64,000 nt of DNA, taken from NCBI GenBank assembly GCA_023450085.1, contig JAEXHI010000006.1:1-64000 (forward strand), written 5' to 3'. The stretch is from Bacteroidota bacterium (GTDB lineage Bacteria; Bacteroidota; Bacteroidia; Sphingobacteriales; Sphingobacteriaceae). Numbering within the stretch: the stretch's first letter is position 1; each line of letters begins with the position of its first letter. A program made the position numbers and the translations under genes. Shown here in pieces: positions 8,823-17,292 of this stretch. Below the pieces are notes generated by a model, which was not told the DNA's origin, did not search any database, and was given only the letters and a program-made list of their open reading frames with translations.

Positions 8823-10826
8823 TTACTTTTTTTTGCTTCTAGGGTTTAACATGTAATAAAAATGGCCATCTTCTGCACCAATCAATAGATCAGGAATACC
8901 ATCTTTGTTCCAATCTACTGTAGTAGGGCTAGTATCGTGTCCCGCCAAAGCTAATTCATCTATATAGCCTTCATCTTTAATAAAAACCTTTCCATTTTTA
9001 ACGCCTGTATTTTTAAGGAAACTCGCGTTTTTGCTATTGATTACCACATCTAATAATCCATCGCCATCCCAATCAATGATTGTAAATTTACGGCGGCCAC
9101 TTTGCCCAAAATTAAGGCTATTTAAGCGCAAAGTACCAGGGATGCTATCTTTTATGGTATGTTTTTGGTCATAACCTGAATAATCTATCCCCTCAAAAAT
9201 ACGTTTACCAGGCTTCAACCATAGTTCATTACCTTGTTTAAAGCGTTCGAAAAAGGTTAAATACCCTCCTGTATCAAGCATTACAATATCATTCAATTTA
9301 TCCTTATTCCAATCTACCACAAAAGGTGTGGTACGCCATTGGGTCACCAAAGTTTGTGGTTTTGGTTCCCACCAATTCCAACTAGGTTGATGTGCTTTGG
9401 TATTAGCTTCCCATTTTACTTTAACGTTTTGTGCTTTACCCAATTTAGGTGCTTTGGCAGTCCCGATATTTTTGTACCACATCACTTCACCAAAAATAGA
9501 ATTGAGCACGATATCTTTCAAACCATCCCCATCCCAATCAGCTACAGAAACAGTGGTATAGCCCCATTTAGCTTCGGCAGGTCCTTGGATAGAACCATTG
9601 TCGCCAGCTTGAATACGGATCACCTTTCCCTCGCTCTCCAATAGTTTTGGGGCAGCCCATTTAGGGGTTTGACCATTCATTCCCAAATTTTCGATAAAAG
9701 CGACATAACCTGCAGAATTACCCACAATAATATCATCATCTCCGTCATTGTCCCAATCTACCCCAACTGGTGTTGCCAAGGCCCCAAATTTTACGTTATC
9801 AGCCTTTTGTTTAAAATAGTAAGGTGATTTAAATACTGGCATTCCGTTTTTTATTTTCCCTGTATTTTCAATTAAAGCCACACGACCATCTTCATCCCCC
9901 ACAATTAGGTCTACATCGCCATCGCCATCCCAATCAACCGCAGTAGGTAAAATCATTTCCAAATCCATTTTGATGATTCCTGTTTCATTAGTCAGATATC
10001 TTCCTTTGGCATATTTTGGTTGGCTTTTGGTACCGATATTTTCGAAATAGGTCATCTTATCCAAAAACTCTCCACAAATGATATCAAGATCTCCATCGCC
10101 ATCGAAATCGGCAAAGTTTGGAGAAGGCGCACCATATACATCAATGTCTTTTCCTTCGGCTTTTAACCTTCCTTTGTTTTGGTATTGACCATTTTTATTT
10201 TCAATAAGATATAAAAAACCTCGTAAGGGGCCATTGGTCCAAACACCTTGCTTATTGTAAGCATTGTCCCAACCGTAATCACCCCAATCATCAATGCCTA
10301 CAATGATATCATCGTCACCATCACCATCGTAGTCTGCAAACTTCCATTGGTTAAAACGGTTGCGACCTTTTAAATCTTTCAAAATTGAATCGGCTGGGAA
10401 TAGTTTGTTTTTCTTTTTACCCAAATCTGTTTTGAAATTGGGCAGTTCTACTCCTGGAGTGGTATAACGAGGTTTTCCATTACTGTAGGAGATTTGAATA
10501 TTTTTAACCGCAGGACCAAGCTTTACAGGTTTTTCGAACACAGGAATTTTAGCGCCTGACTTATTTTCAAATAACCAAAGTCCATTGAAAGGTTTGTCAG
10601 GACAAGAAACCAAAAGGTCCATATCCCCATCGCCATCCCAATCAACGGGTACCGGCCAAGCCCATAATCCCACACCCAAATCAACCACTAAATCTGGATT
10701 GTTATATTTTAGTATCTGAAGTTTAGGTTCTTCCGCTGGTTTTGAATGTGAATCTTTTTTTAAGGTAAAAGCGAGTAAGCTGGCTGATGCCATTAGGGCA
10801 ATGCCCGCAATCCATTTTTGTTTCAT
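8823..10826 (-). CDS. secreted FG-GAP/VCBS repeat protein
   Basis: 667 residues. A signal peptide is visible at 1-20 (positive MKQK, hydrophobic core, then a polar stretch KKDSHSKPAEE). The body consists of repeated calcium-binding loops of the DxDGDGDxD type (VDWDGDGDMDLLV, ADYDGDGDDDIIV, ADFDGDGDLDIIC and others), typical of FG-GAP/VCBS beta-propellers, each followed by a strand such as FENIG or LIENKNG. A segment IQGPAEAKWGYTTVSV is shared with the second FG-GAP protein at 25034-27004 (IQGPGEARWGYTSPNV), so the two are paralogues at opposite ends of the locus. Likely a surface or periplasmic carbohydrate-binding or lyase-like protein; no catalytic residues could be assigned. Confidence 0.8.
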   Translation of the reverse strand: MKQKWIAGIALMASASLLAFTLKKDSHSKPAEEPKLQILKYNNPDLVVDLGVGLWAWPVPVDWDGDGDMDLLVSCPDKPFNGLWLFENKSGAKIPVFEKPVKLGPAVKNIQISYSNGKPRYTTPGVELPNFKTDLGKKKNKLFPADSILKDLKGRNRFNQWKFADYDGDGDDDIIVGIDDWGDYGWDNAYNKQGVWTNGPLRGFLYLIENKNGQYQNKGRLKAEGKDIDVYGAPSPNFADFDGDGDLDIICGEFLDKMTYFENIGTKSQPKYAKGRYLTNETGIIKMDLEMILPTAVDWDGDGDVDLIVGDEDGRVALIENTGKIKNGMPVFKSPYYFKQKADNVKFGALATPVGVDWDNDGDDDIIVGNSAGYVAFIENLGMNGQTPKWAAPKLLESEGKVIRIQAGDNGSIQGPAEAKWGYTTVSVADWDGDGLKDIVLNSIFGEVMWYKNIGTAKAPKLGKAQNVKVKWEANTKAHQPSWNWWEPKPQTLVTQWRTTPFVVDWNKDKLNDIVMLDTGGYLTFFERFKQGNELWLKPGKRIFEGIDYSGYDQKHTIKDSIPGTLRLNSLNFGQSGRRKFTIIDWDGDGLLDVVINSKNASFLKNTGVKNGKVFIKDEGYIDELALAGHDTSPTTVDWNKDGIPDLLIGAEDGHFYYMLNPRSKKK

Positions 10827-10982
10827 GTAACTAGGGGTTAGTGGCTAGGAACTAGTGGTTATTAGTTAGTGGTCAGTGATTAGTCTTCTCGCTGGTTACG
10901 CAGATCTAACCACAGATTTATTTGCTTTATTTCTTCGTTTACTTTTTCGTTATTGCGAGTATTAGGGTTCTTCGCTATTCTG

Positions 10983-12425
10983 CTACATCGGAATTACCCA
11001 ATTGTCGGTACGGAATGAAGAAGCGGGCAAGCCGTGTTCGTTCACTAAATCACCAAGTGCCCAAGCTTTAAAGGCGTAACGTACGGATACAGGTTCTGTT
11101 ACTTCTAGAGCACTTACCAAAATACCTTCTTTAGTAATCACTGCCTTGGCTGGATAAAACACTTGATTTTTCCCCGCTACTTCAAAATTTGAAGATTCTT
11201 TTGCGTCCCCTTTAAATTTCAGCTGTTTAGCATGGTCGAACTTCAAAAGTACCTTGTTACCATTAATACTTTGGCTTTTATATGCAGGACCTTGATAGGC
11301 TACATTTTTAAATCCATAACTTCTATTTAAAGCGATGAAAGAGAGACGGTCGCTTACGGTCTGTTTATCTGGTGGATGAATGGTGCTTTGCGCACCGACA
11401 TCCATAATTACAGCCATACCGCTGTTAGGAATAAGCTGTTCATCTTTTAGCTGGGCTTCACGAAGGAAAGGCACTTTAGGTTGTAATTCTTCTGAGGCTT
11501 TTGAAAGCTTTTCTGTTTTTGAAATATAAGGAGCTATTTGCACATAGTAGAAAGCGAAATCGCCAATACCCCAACGGTTCCTCCAGTCTTTCACCATGTC
11601 GGGAAACATTTTCAAATAGTTTTCTGGCTCATGCCTGTTTTGTTCACCTTGATACCAAATCACGCCTTTAATGTTATAACCTAAAATGGGATGAATCATG
11701 GCATTAAACAAGCCTGTAGCAATATTTTTATCTTTTAATGCGGTGTTGTTGGCTTCTGGGATTTTAACTTCTGGGTAAGGGCTTAAACTTTTAGCGCTCA
11801 TCCAAGCTTGTACCAAGGTACCGCCCCACGCCACCTGTATTACCCCTACGGGCACTTTTAATTTCTCTTGCAGGATTTTAGCAAAACCATAGGCTACGGC
11901 ACTAAACTCCGTTACTATCGCGGGTGCTGCCGCTTGCCATTGTCCCTTCACGTCGTTTAAAGGATTCGACCAAGCGACCTTTTCTCCCAAAAACAACCTG
12001 ATTTTATCATTTGCCGAGTTTTTAATGATTTCTTCGGCATTGCTTACTGGTTGGTCTTTAAATCCCCTTAAGGGCATCTCCATGTTTGATTGACCTGAAG
12101 CCACCCATACTTCACCAATTAAAACGTTATCTAATTTAGTCTCCTCACCATCATTAATATGAATGGTGTACGGGCCACCCGCAGCTGGTGTAGCCACTTT
12201 GATTTTCCACTGCCCATTAACAGCTTTTACTTTGTAGGTCTTACCATTCCAAGAAGTACGTAGTTCAATCTCCTTTTGAGTATCTGAGCTACCCCATACA
12301 GCTACTTCGGCATTTCGTTGCAATACCATTCCGTTTGAAAACACCGATGGCAATATGACCTTGGCCCAACTGGCTGTAGAAAGAAAAAACAGGGAAAGCG
12401 CACTTAAAAAAAACTTGAGTTTCAT
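10983..12425 (-). CDS. sialate O-acetylesterase-family (SASA) secreted esterase, copy 1
   Basis: 480 residues with a signal peptide (cleavage near SWAK, residue 21), an N-terminal beta-sandwich with FSNGMVLQRNAEVAVWG, and an SGNH-type esterase domain. The nucleophile block reads ASGQSNMEM (Ser113), followed by WYQGEQNRHEPENYL and a C-terminal HPPDK block supplying the probable Asp/His. Such enzymes remove O-acetyl groups from sialic acids or from plant and microbial polysaccharides; the true substrate cannot be read from sequence. It is one of three paralogues in this locus and the most downstream. The 157-bp gap before the next gene holds only low-complexity AGTGGTTAG-like repeats. Confidence 0.9.
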   Translation of the reverse strand: MKLKFFLSALSLFFLSTASWAKVILPSVFSNGMVLQRNAEVAVWGSSDTQKEIELRTSWNGKTYKVKAVNGQWKIKVATPAAGGPYTIHINDGEETKLDNVLIGEVWVASGQSNMEMPLRGFKDQPVSNAEEIIKNSANDKIRLFLGEKVAWSNPLNDVKGQWQAAAPAIVTEFSAVAYGFAKILQEKLKVPVGVIQVAWGGTLVQAWMSAKSLSPYPEVKIPEANNTALKDKNIATGLFNAMIHPILGYNIKGVIWYQGEQNRHEPENYLKMFPDMVKDWRNRWGIGDFAFYYVQIAPYISKTEKLSKASEELQPKVPFLREAQLKDEQLIPNSGMAVIMDVGAQSTIHPPDKQTVSDRLSFIALNRSYGFKNVAYQGPAYKSQSINGNKVLLKFDHAKQLKFKGDAKESSNFEVAGKNQVFYPAKAVITKEGILVSALEVTEPVSVRYAFKAWALGDLVNEHGLPASSFRTDNWVIPM

Positions 12426-12606
12426 ATTGATATATATTTGGCTATTTACGCTATGCTGGCAAGTTCATAGAACCTATTTGTGTTTGCCATTTAGCATTTG
12501 GCTAATTTAATGGTATCGCATAAAATTAGTATTACTTTTCTTTCCCAATTTTTATACAATTTTATCATGGTTCTCCTAAGGATGGGCAGAAATTTTTAAA
12601 CATAAA

Positions 12607-12643
12607 AAAGGGATAAACCAATTTCAACAATTGACTTATCCCT
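12607..12643 (-). terminator. intrinsic terminator after the small Spy-like gene
   Basis: Read on the minus strand: AGGGATAA, a 19-nt loop, TTATCCCT, then a T-run. It follows the gene ending at 12668 and would separate it, at least partly, from the esterase gene starting at 12425. The remaining intergenic sequence (12426-12606) shows no gene. Confidence 0.65.
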
Positions 12644-12667
12644 CACTGGAATTTAAATAAGGTATTT

Positions 12668-13027
12668 TTAGTTGCCTCCAGCCTTAGCTTCTTCTTTTAG
12701 CTTGGCATTAATTTCCTCTACTTTTTTCTTTTGCTCGTCGTTCAAGAAGGCCATCATCGCATCGTTTCTCTCTTTAACTACTACTTTAACGGCTGCTTTT
12801 TTCGCTTTCTCATCTAAATTAGCATCTTCCTCAATCTTCTGCCTCTTCTCTGTAGCCTCTTTTTTTACTGCAGCAATTTTTTTAATCGTTTCTGCATCAC
12901 AACCAAGTTCGGTAAGCGAAGCTTTGTCCCAACCAAAAGAAGTTTTCTTTTTAGGAGCATCCTGAGCGTTTGCAAATACTACGGTAAAACACGCAATAAA
13001 TAGCGTAAACAATAATTTTTTCATCAA
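12668..13027 (-). CDS. small secreted Spy/CpxP-like helical protein, copy 1
   Basis: 119 residues. Signal peptide at 1-21 (MMKKLLFTLF..., cleavage near ANAQ). The mature part is almost entirely charged helix, ending with LNDEQKKKVEEINAKLKEE, which resembles the LTxxQ motif of periplasmic Spy/CpxP proteins. A conserved LTELGCDAETIKKI segment carries the only mature cysteine. It is a paralogue of the 117-residue protein at 16010-16363 (LKEIGCSTEQIKKI). Both lie beside esterase genes, suggesting a helper or chaperone-like role in the same envelope process; this is inference. Either of two adjacent ATGs (13027 or 13024) may be used. Confidence 0.75.
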   Translation of the reverse strand: MMKKLLFTLFIACFTVVFANAQDAPKKKTSFGWDKASLTELGCDAETIKKIAAVKKEATEKRQKIEEDANLDEKAKKAAVKVVVKERNDAMMAFLNDEQKKKVEEINAKLKEEAKAGGN

Positions 13028-13100
13028 GAATTTATATTTAATTAATTAAATATATTCAATATTAGAATACATTGTACTGGTTTTGATATTTTTTAACAAA

Positions 13101-14537
13101 TTATTTTTTGCCATATTCCGGTGCAAACCAATTATCGGTTCTAAAAGACGAAGCTGGCAAACCTTCTGCATTATACAAATCGCCCATTACCCACATTTTA
13201 AAACCGTAGCGTGCGGCTATTGGCTTTTGCACGTTATCTGTTTGTAAAACGACAGTATTACCCTTTATTTCGGCCTTTGCAGGATGAAACACCTTATCGG
13301 CTCCTGCCAATTCAAAGTTTACACTAGGCGTAGTAAAAGCTTTCAATCCTTTTTCGGCATGGTCGAAATTAAGGGTTAGTTGATTGCCTTTAACGGTAAA
13401 ACTTTTATAGCTTGGTCCAGCGTAGGCAATTTCTTTAAAGCCATAATTTTGGTTCAGCGCAATGGCTGCCAATCTCTTTGCTACGGCTGGTTTGTTGGCA
13501 GGATGAATGACCTTTTGCTCCCCTGCATCTAACGTTACCGACATGCCCGCATTTGGCACTGAGAATTGAGTGTTGTACTGCATTTCCCTAAACAAGGCCG
13601 AAAGCGAAATTTGTTCTCCATCCTTTACCGATTCTATAGGAGCTAATTGTACGTAGTAAAATGGAAAATCTCCAATATTCCAACGTACCCTCCAATCGGC
13701 AATCATTTTAGGGAACATTTGCGCATACAATTCTGGTTCGCGATGATTCCGTTCGCCTTGATACCAAAGCACGCCCTTAATACCATAACCAATAAGCGGA
13801 TTAATCATGCCATTGAATAATGCTGATGGTGCATTTCTATCTGTTTTTTGCACAGTGCTGGCTTCTTTTGGTTGATATTTATCGAAGCCTTTCAGCGTTT
13901 CGGCGCTCATCCATGATTCGACACCTGTACCGCCCCAAGCAGATTGGATAATGCCTACAGGCACTTTCAATTTCTGCTGCAATTCCACCGCAAAAAGATA
14001 CCCCACAGCACTAAAAAGACGGATTGCTGCTGAATCGGCCACTTGCCAATTACCACGCATGTTATCTACTGCGGTGCCTTTTGCTTCCTTAATGGTTCTA
14101 AACACATGAATATTTTTGTTGTTGGCATTTTTAAAGATTTCCGAAGTGTTTAGCACGGGTTGGTCTTTAAAGCCTTGCACTGGCATCTCCATATTCGATT
14201 GCCCTGAGACCAACCAAACCTCTCCTATCCATATTTCACTTAATTGGAAATTATCGCCATCATTAATAGTGATGGTATATGGCCCACCAGCTTTTGGCGT
14301 GATTAATTTAATTTTCCATTTGCCATCGGCATTAGTGCTTACTTCGTATTTCTTTTTATCCCAAGAAGTGCTAATACTTAATGCTTTTGAGGGGTTACTA
14401 CTTTTACCCCAAAAATTTACTTGAGATTGTTGTTGCAATACCATGCCATTAGCAAAGAAATTAGGCAAAGTAACTTTTGCACTGCCCCAACTGGCCATCA
14501 GCATACATACTAAAACGGAGGTGATGATTTTCTTCAT
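13101..14537 (-). CDS. sialate O-acetylesterase-family (SASA) secreted esterase, copy 2
   Basis: 478 residues, same architecture as its neighbours: signal peptide ending near WGSAK, beta-sandwich with FANGMVLQQQSQVNFWG, nucleophile block VSGQSNMEM, WYQGERNHREPELY, and a C-terminal HPANK block. It ends with SFRTDNWFAPEYGKK, so all three copies share the SSFRTDNW ending. Catalytic motifs are intact, so the copy should be active. It lies 49 bases downstream of copy 3 and 73 bases upstream of the small Spy-like gene. Tandem paralogues of this kind usually reflect specialisation for different acetyl positions or substrates; which ones is unknown here. Confidence 0.9.
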   Translation of the reverse strand: MKKIITSVLVCMLMASWGSAKVTLPNFFANGMVLQQQSQVNFWGKSSNPSKALSISTSWDKKKYEVSTNADGKWKIKLITPKAGGPYTITINDGDNFQLSEIWIGEVWLVSGQSNMEMPVQGFKDQPVLNTSEIFKNANNKNIHVFRTIKEAKGTAVDNMRGNWQVADSAAIRLFSAVGYLFAVELQQKLKVPVGIIQSAWGGTGVESWMSAETLKGFDKYQPKEASTVQKTDRNAPSALFNGMINPLIGYGIKGVLWYQGERNHREPELYAQMFPKMIADWRVRWNIGDFPFYYVQLAPIESVKDGEQISLSALFREMQYNTQFSVPNAGMSVTLDAGEQKVIHPANKPAVAKRLAAIALNQNYGFKEIAYAGPSYKSFTVKGNQLTLNFDHAEKGLKAFTTPSVNFELAGADKVFHPAKAEIKGNTVVLQTDNVQKPIAARYGFKMWVMGDLYNAEGLPASSFRTDNWFAPEYGKK

Positions 14538-14586
14538 TTTTTATTTTTTATTCATTTTACACGACTACTTCGATTTTTATGCAATC

Positions 14587-16008
14587 CTACTTTGGTATTT
14601 CCCAGTTATCGGTTCTGAATGAGGATGCAGGAAAACCCTCAGCATTATATAAATTCCCCACTACCCAACCTTTAAAAGCATAACGTACGGCTACTGGCTT
14701 ATTTACTTCCGAAGCATTAATTTCAATGATATTGCCTTTAATTTTAACCGCAGAAGCAGGATAAAACTTTTTGTCGGCACCAGCCACCTCAAAATTGGCG
14801 TTATTTTCTTCGCTAAACTTCAAGCCTTTTTCAGCATAGTTAAAACTTAAGATCGCCGTATTTCCTTGTACGTTTAATGCTTTATAGGCAGGCCCTTGAT
14901 AAGCCAATTCGTTGAAACCATAATTTCTGTGGAGTACCATCGCCAACATTCTATCTGCCAATTTTTCTTTATAAGGTGTATGGCTCACCTTTTCGCTACC
15001 CAAATCTACGTTTACCACCATGCCAGCATTTGGAATTAAGGTTGAACTATTCAATTGGGCTTCACGTAAGAAAGGGCTGTAAGCCATCCAATTTTCTGGC
15101 TTAGGATAAGGTGCTATCTGCACAAAGTAAAAAGGAAATTCGCCATTATCCCATCGCTTGCGCCAATCGGCCACCATCACCGGAAAAAGCTTGGCATAAA
15201 GTGCAGGATAACGTCGGTTATGTTCTCCCTGATACCAAAGCATTCCTTTTACGGTAAAGCCAATCATGGGACTGATCATTCCATTAAACAAACTGGTGGG
15301 CGTGCCTTTATTTTCTATAGCCTCTTTTTTTTCTTCTGGTATTTTTACCTCTGTCGTAAAGGGCGTCAAGCTTTCTTTGCTCATCCAAGCTTCTATAGGT
15401 GTACCACCATAAGCCACTTGTACAATCCCAACAGGAATATTTAATTGTTTTTGGAGTTTAAGCGCAAAGAAATACCCCAATGCACTAAACAAGGGAGAAC
15501 TCGTAGGGCTAGCTGTTTGCCATCTGCCCCTTAAATTGTCGGTAGGTGTTCCCCAAACTTTGTGCTGGCTTCTAAAAAATCTAATTTTTTCATTACTTGC
15601 GTTAGCAATGGCCTCTGGTCCGCCATGTATAGGCTGCTCTGGTCCCATTCCACGTAAGCCCATTTCCATATTAGATTGACCAGAAATGAACCAAACTTCT
15701 CCAATAAGCACGTCTTTAATGGTCAATAAATCACCATCATTAATATTAATTTGATAAGGTCCACCTGCTTTTGGGGTCTCTACTTTGAGCTTCCAAGTAC
15801 TATCGGCATTGGCTTTTACCTTATATTCTTTCTTATTCCAAGAAGTCACCACATTTACCGCTGCTCCAGGAGCAGCTTTACCCCAAATAGCAGCATTACT
15901 TTGTTGTTGCAATACCATACCATTGCTAAACACATAAGGTAATATCACTTTTGCCTGCACATTACCTAGCCCACATATAAACAATAGGGCGACTATTATC
16001 TTCTTCAT
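14587..16008 (-). CDS. sialate O-acetylesterase-family (SASA) secreted esterase, copy 3
   Basis: 473 residues. Signal peptide ends near NVQAK; beta-sandwich with FSNGMVLQQQSNAAIWG; nucleophile block ISGQSNMEMGLRG; then WYQGEHNRRYPALY; the C-terminal acid/base block reads SHTPYK, so the Pro-Asp pair seen in copies 1 and 2 is not conserved in the same form. It begins one base after the stop of the small gene at 16010-16363, so translational coupling is likely. It belongs with SusC/SusD and DUF5017 upstream, hence the substrate is probably an acetylated glycan captured at the surface. Confidence 0.9.
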   Translation of the reverse strand: MKKIIVALLFICGLGNVQAKVILPYVFSNGMVLQQQSNAAIWGKAAPGAAVNVVTSWNKKEYKVKANADSTWKLKVETPKAGGPYQININDGDLLTIKDVLIGEVWFISGQSNMEMGLRGMGPEQPIHGGPEAIANASNEKIRFFRSQHKVWGTPTDNLRGRWQTASPTSSPLFSALGYFFALKLQKQLNIPVGIVQVAYGGTPIEAWMSKESLTPFTTEVKIPEEKKEAIENKGTPTSLFNGMISPMIGFTVKGMLWYQGEHNRRYPALYAKLFPVMVADWRKRWDNGEFPFYFVQIAPYPKPENWMAYSPFLREAQLNSSTLIPNAGMVVNVDLGSEKVSHTPYKEKLADRMLAMVLHRNYGFNELAYQGPAYKALNVQGNTAILSFNYAEKGLKFSEENNANFEVAGADKKFYPASAVKIKGNIIEINASEVNKPVAVRYAFKGWVVGNLYNAEGFPASSFRTDNWEIPK

Positions 16009-16009
16009 T

Positions 16010-16363
16010 CTAGCTTTCCGATTTTTCTTCTTTAACCTTCTTGTTAAACTCTTCTACCTTTTGCTTTTGTTCATCGGTTAACACTTCCATCATTTTCACT
16101 TTGCTTTTGTCGATGAGTTTTCGTTGCTCCAGTTTTTTGTCACGTTCCGAAAGCGAAGTATCTTCTGTTACTTTCTTGCGCTCGTCCATCACTGCTTTTC
16201 TGATTTCCGTAATCTTTTTAATCTGCTCTGTACTGCAGCCAATTTCTTTTAGGCTTTGGACATTAAACGGAAACGAACTGTATTTGCGAGGCGTATCTTG
16301 CGCTTGCAAGCCCATGTTGAGCAATAATATGCAAGCGATGCTTAAAACGAGTTTCTTCATCAT
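16010..16363 (-). CDS. small secreted Spy/CpxP-like helical protein, copy 2
   Basis: 117 residues with a signal peptide (MMKKLVLSIACILLLNMGLQAQ). The mature chain is charged and helical, with SLKEIGCSTEQIKKITEI and a LTDEQKQKVEEFNKK ending related to the LTxxQ motif. Paralogue of the protein at 12668-13027. It sits three bases after the DUF5017 gene and one base before an esterase gene, so it is embedded in the operon rather than being a stray ORF. Periplasmic location is predicted. Function is not established; a Spy-like chaperone role is a suggestion from shape only. Confidence 0.75.
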   Translation of the reverse strand: MMKKLVLSIACILLLNMGLQAQDTPRKYSSFPFNVQSLKEIGCSTEQIKKITEIRKAVMDERKKVTEDTSLSERDKKLEQRKLIDKSKVKMMEVLTDEQKQKVEEFNKKVKEEKSES

Positions 16364-16366
16364 AGC

Positions 16367-17281
16367 TTAAGGGATAATATTTAAAGTAATTTCTTTTTTG
16401 ATTTGCTTAGAGCCTTCTGTGTTGGCATTTGCAGCTATAAAAATTGCCTTATAGGTGCCTGGTTGTTGATATATATGGGTGTAGTTTTGTACGCTTTGAC
16501 TACCGATGCTCTTAATTGGTTTAGACTTATCTGGTAAATACGTAATAAATCCATCGAATAGAATAGGATAAGTAATAATCCAGCCTTCAGTATCTACTGC
16601 TGTATTGGTGGCATTGCCCATAAATTCCAAGTAAGCACTGGTAATGCGAACACGATTGGTTTCATAATCGCTACTAGTGACTACATTCCAACCCGCACTG
16701 CCACTAAGCGCTTTTTCTTCCAAAGAAATAGCCGAAGCAATAAGGAATGAAAAATTAGTTACCCGCCAACGAGCTCCCAGCAAGTTACCTGCATTTTGTT
16801 TTGCTTTTGTTTTGTATCGGAAACCGATGTAAATAGCCTTATCTTTAGCTAGTGCATCATTGACGCTGGCTATACCTGAGTTGACTTCGGTATTTGCCGT
16901 AGCCAAAGTAAAGCGGCTATTAAGTGGCACCCAAGTAGCTGCCTGCACATTTTCCAAGGTGTAAATACCATTAAAATTTGAAGACGCCAATACTTCAAAC
17001 TGATTGGATTGCCCAGCGGCGAGTACACGAGTGGTAAATGACAAAGCACTAGTGGCAGGCATTACCCTGCCTTGAACGTAATTATAATCATTGCCTACTT
17101 CTCCTGAATAGAAGCTTACAATATCGGGATTGCCACTTAAGTTAAATTCTACCCTATCACCCACTTTGTAAGTAGTGGCAGTAGCCTTTACATCAAAAGC
17201 AGGTTCATTAAGTGGCTTTTCTTTATCGCAGGAGGCTAAACATAAGCCCAATAAAACCGCATATATTTTTGTGTTTTTCAT
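16367..17281 (-). CDS. DUF5017 surface lipoprotein of the SusCD locus
   Basis: Start placed at the ATG at 17281 (MKNTKIYAV), which puts a type II signal peptide at the N-terminus with lipobox LASC and leaves 11 bases after the SusD stop; an upstream ATG at 17299 would overlap SusD. The region YKVGDRVEFNLSGNPDIVSFYSGEVGNDY contains a PKD-like strand pattern I recognise as DUF5017. Such lipoproteins occur next to SusD and are thought to be surface glycan-binding proteins (SusE/F-like role). The C-terminal YTHIYQQPGTYKAIFIAAN is a typical PKD end. No catalytic motif is seen. Confidence 0.8.
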   Translation of the reverse strand: MKNTKIYAVLLGLCLASCDKEKPLNEPAFDVKATATTYKVGDRVEFNLSGNPDIVSFYSGEVGNDYNYVQGRVMPATSALSFTTRVLAAGQSNQFEVLASSNFNGIYTLENVQAATWVPLNSRFTLATANTEVNSGIASVNDALAKDKAIYIGFRYKTKAKQNAGNLLGARWRVTNFSFLIASAISLEEKALSGSAGWNVVTSSDYETNRVRITSAYLEFMGNATNTAVDTEGWIITYPILFDGFITYLPDKSKPIKSIGSQSVQNYTHIYQQPGTYKAIFIAANANTEGSKQIKKEITLNIIP

Positions 17282-17292
17282 TATCCTAAATT

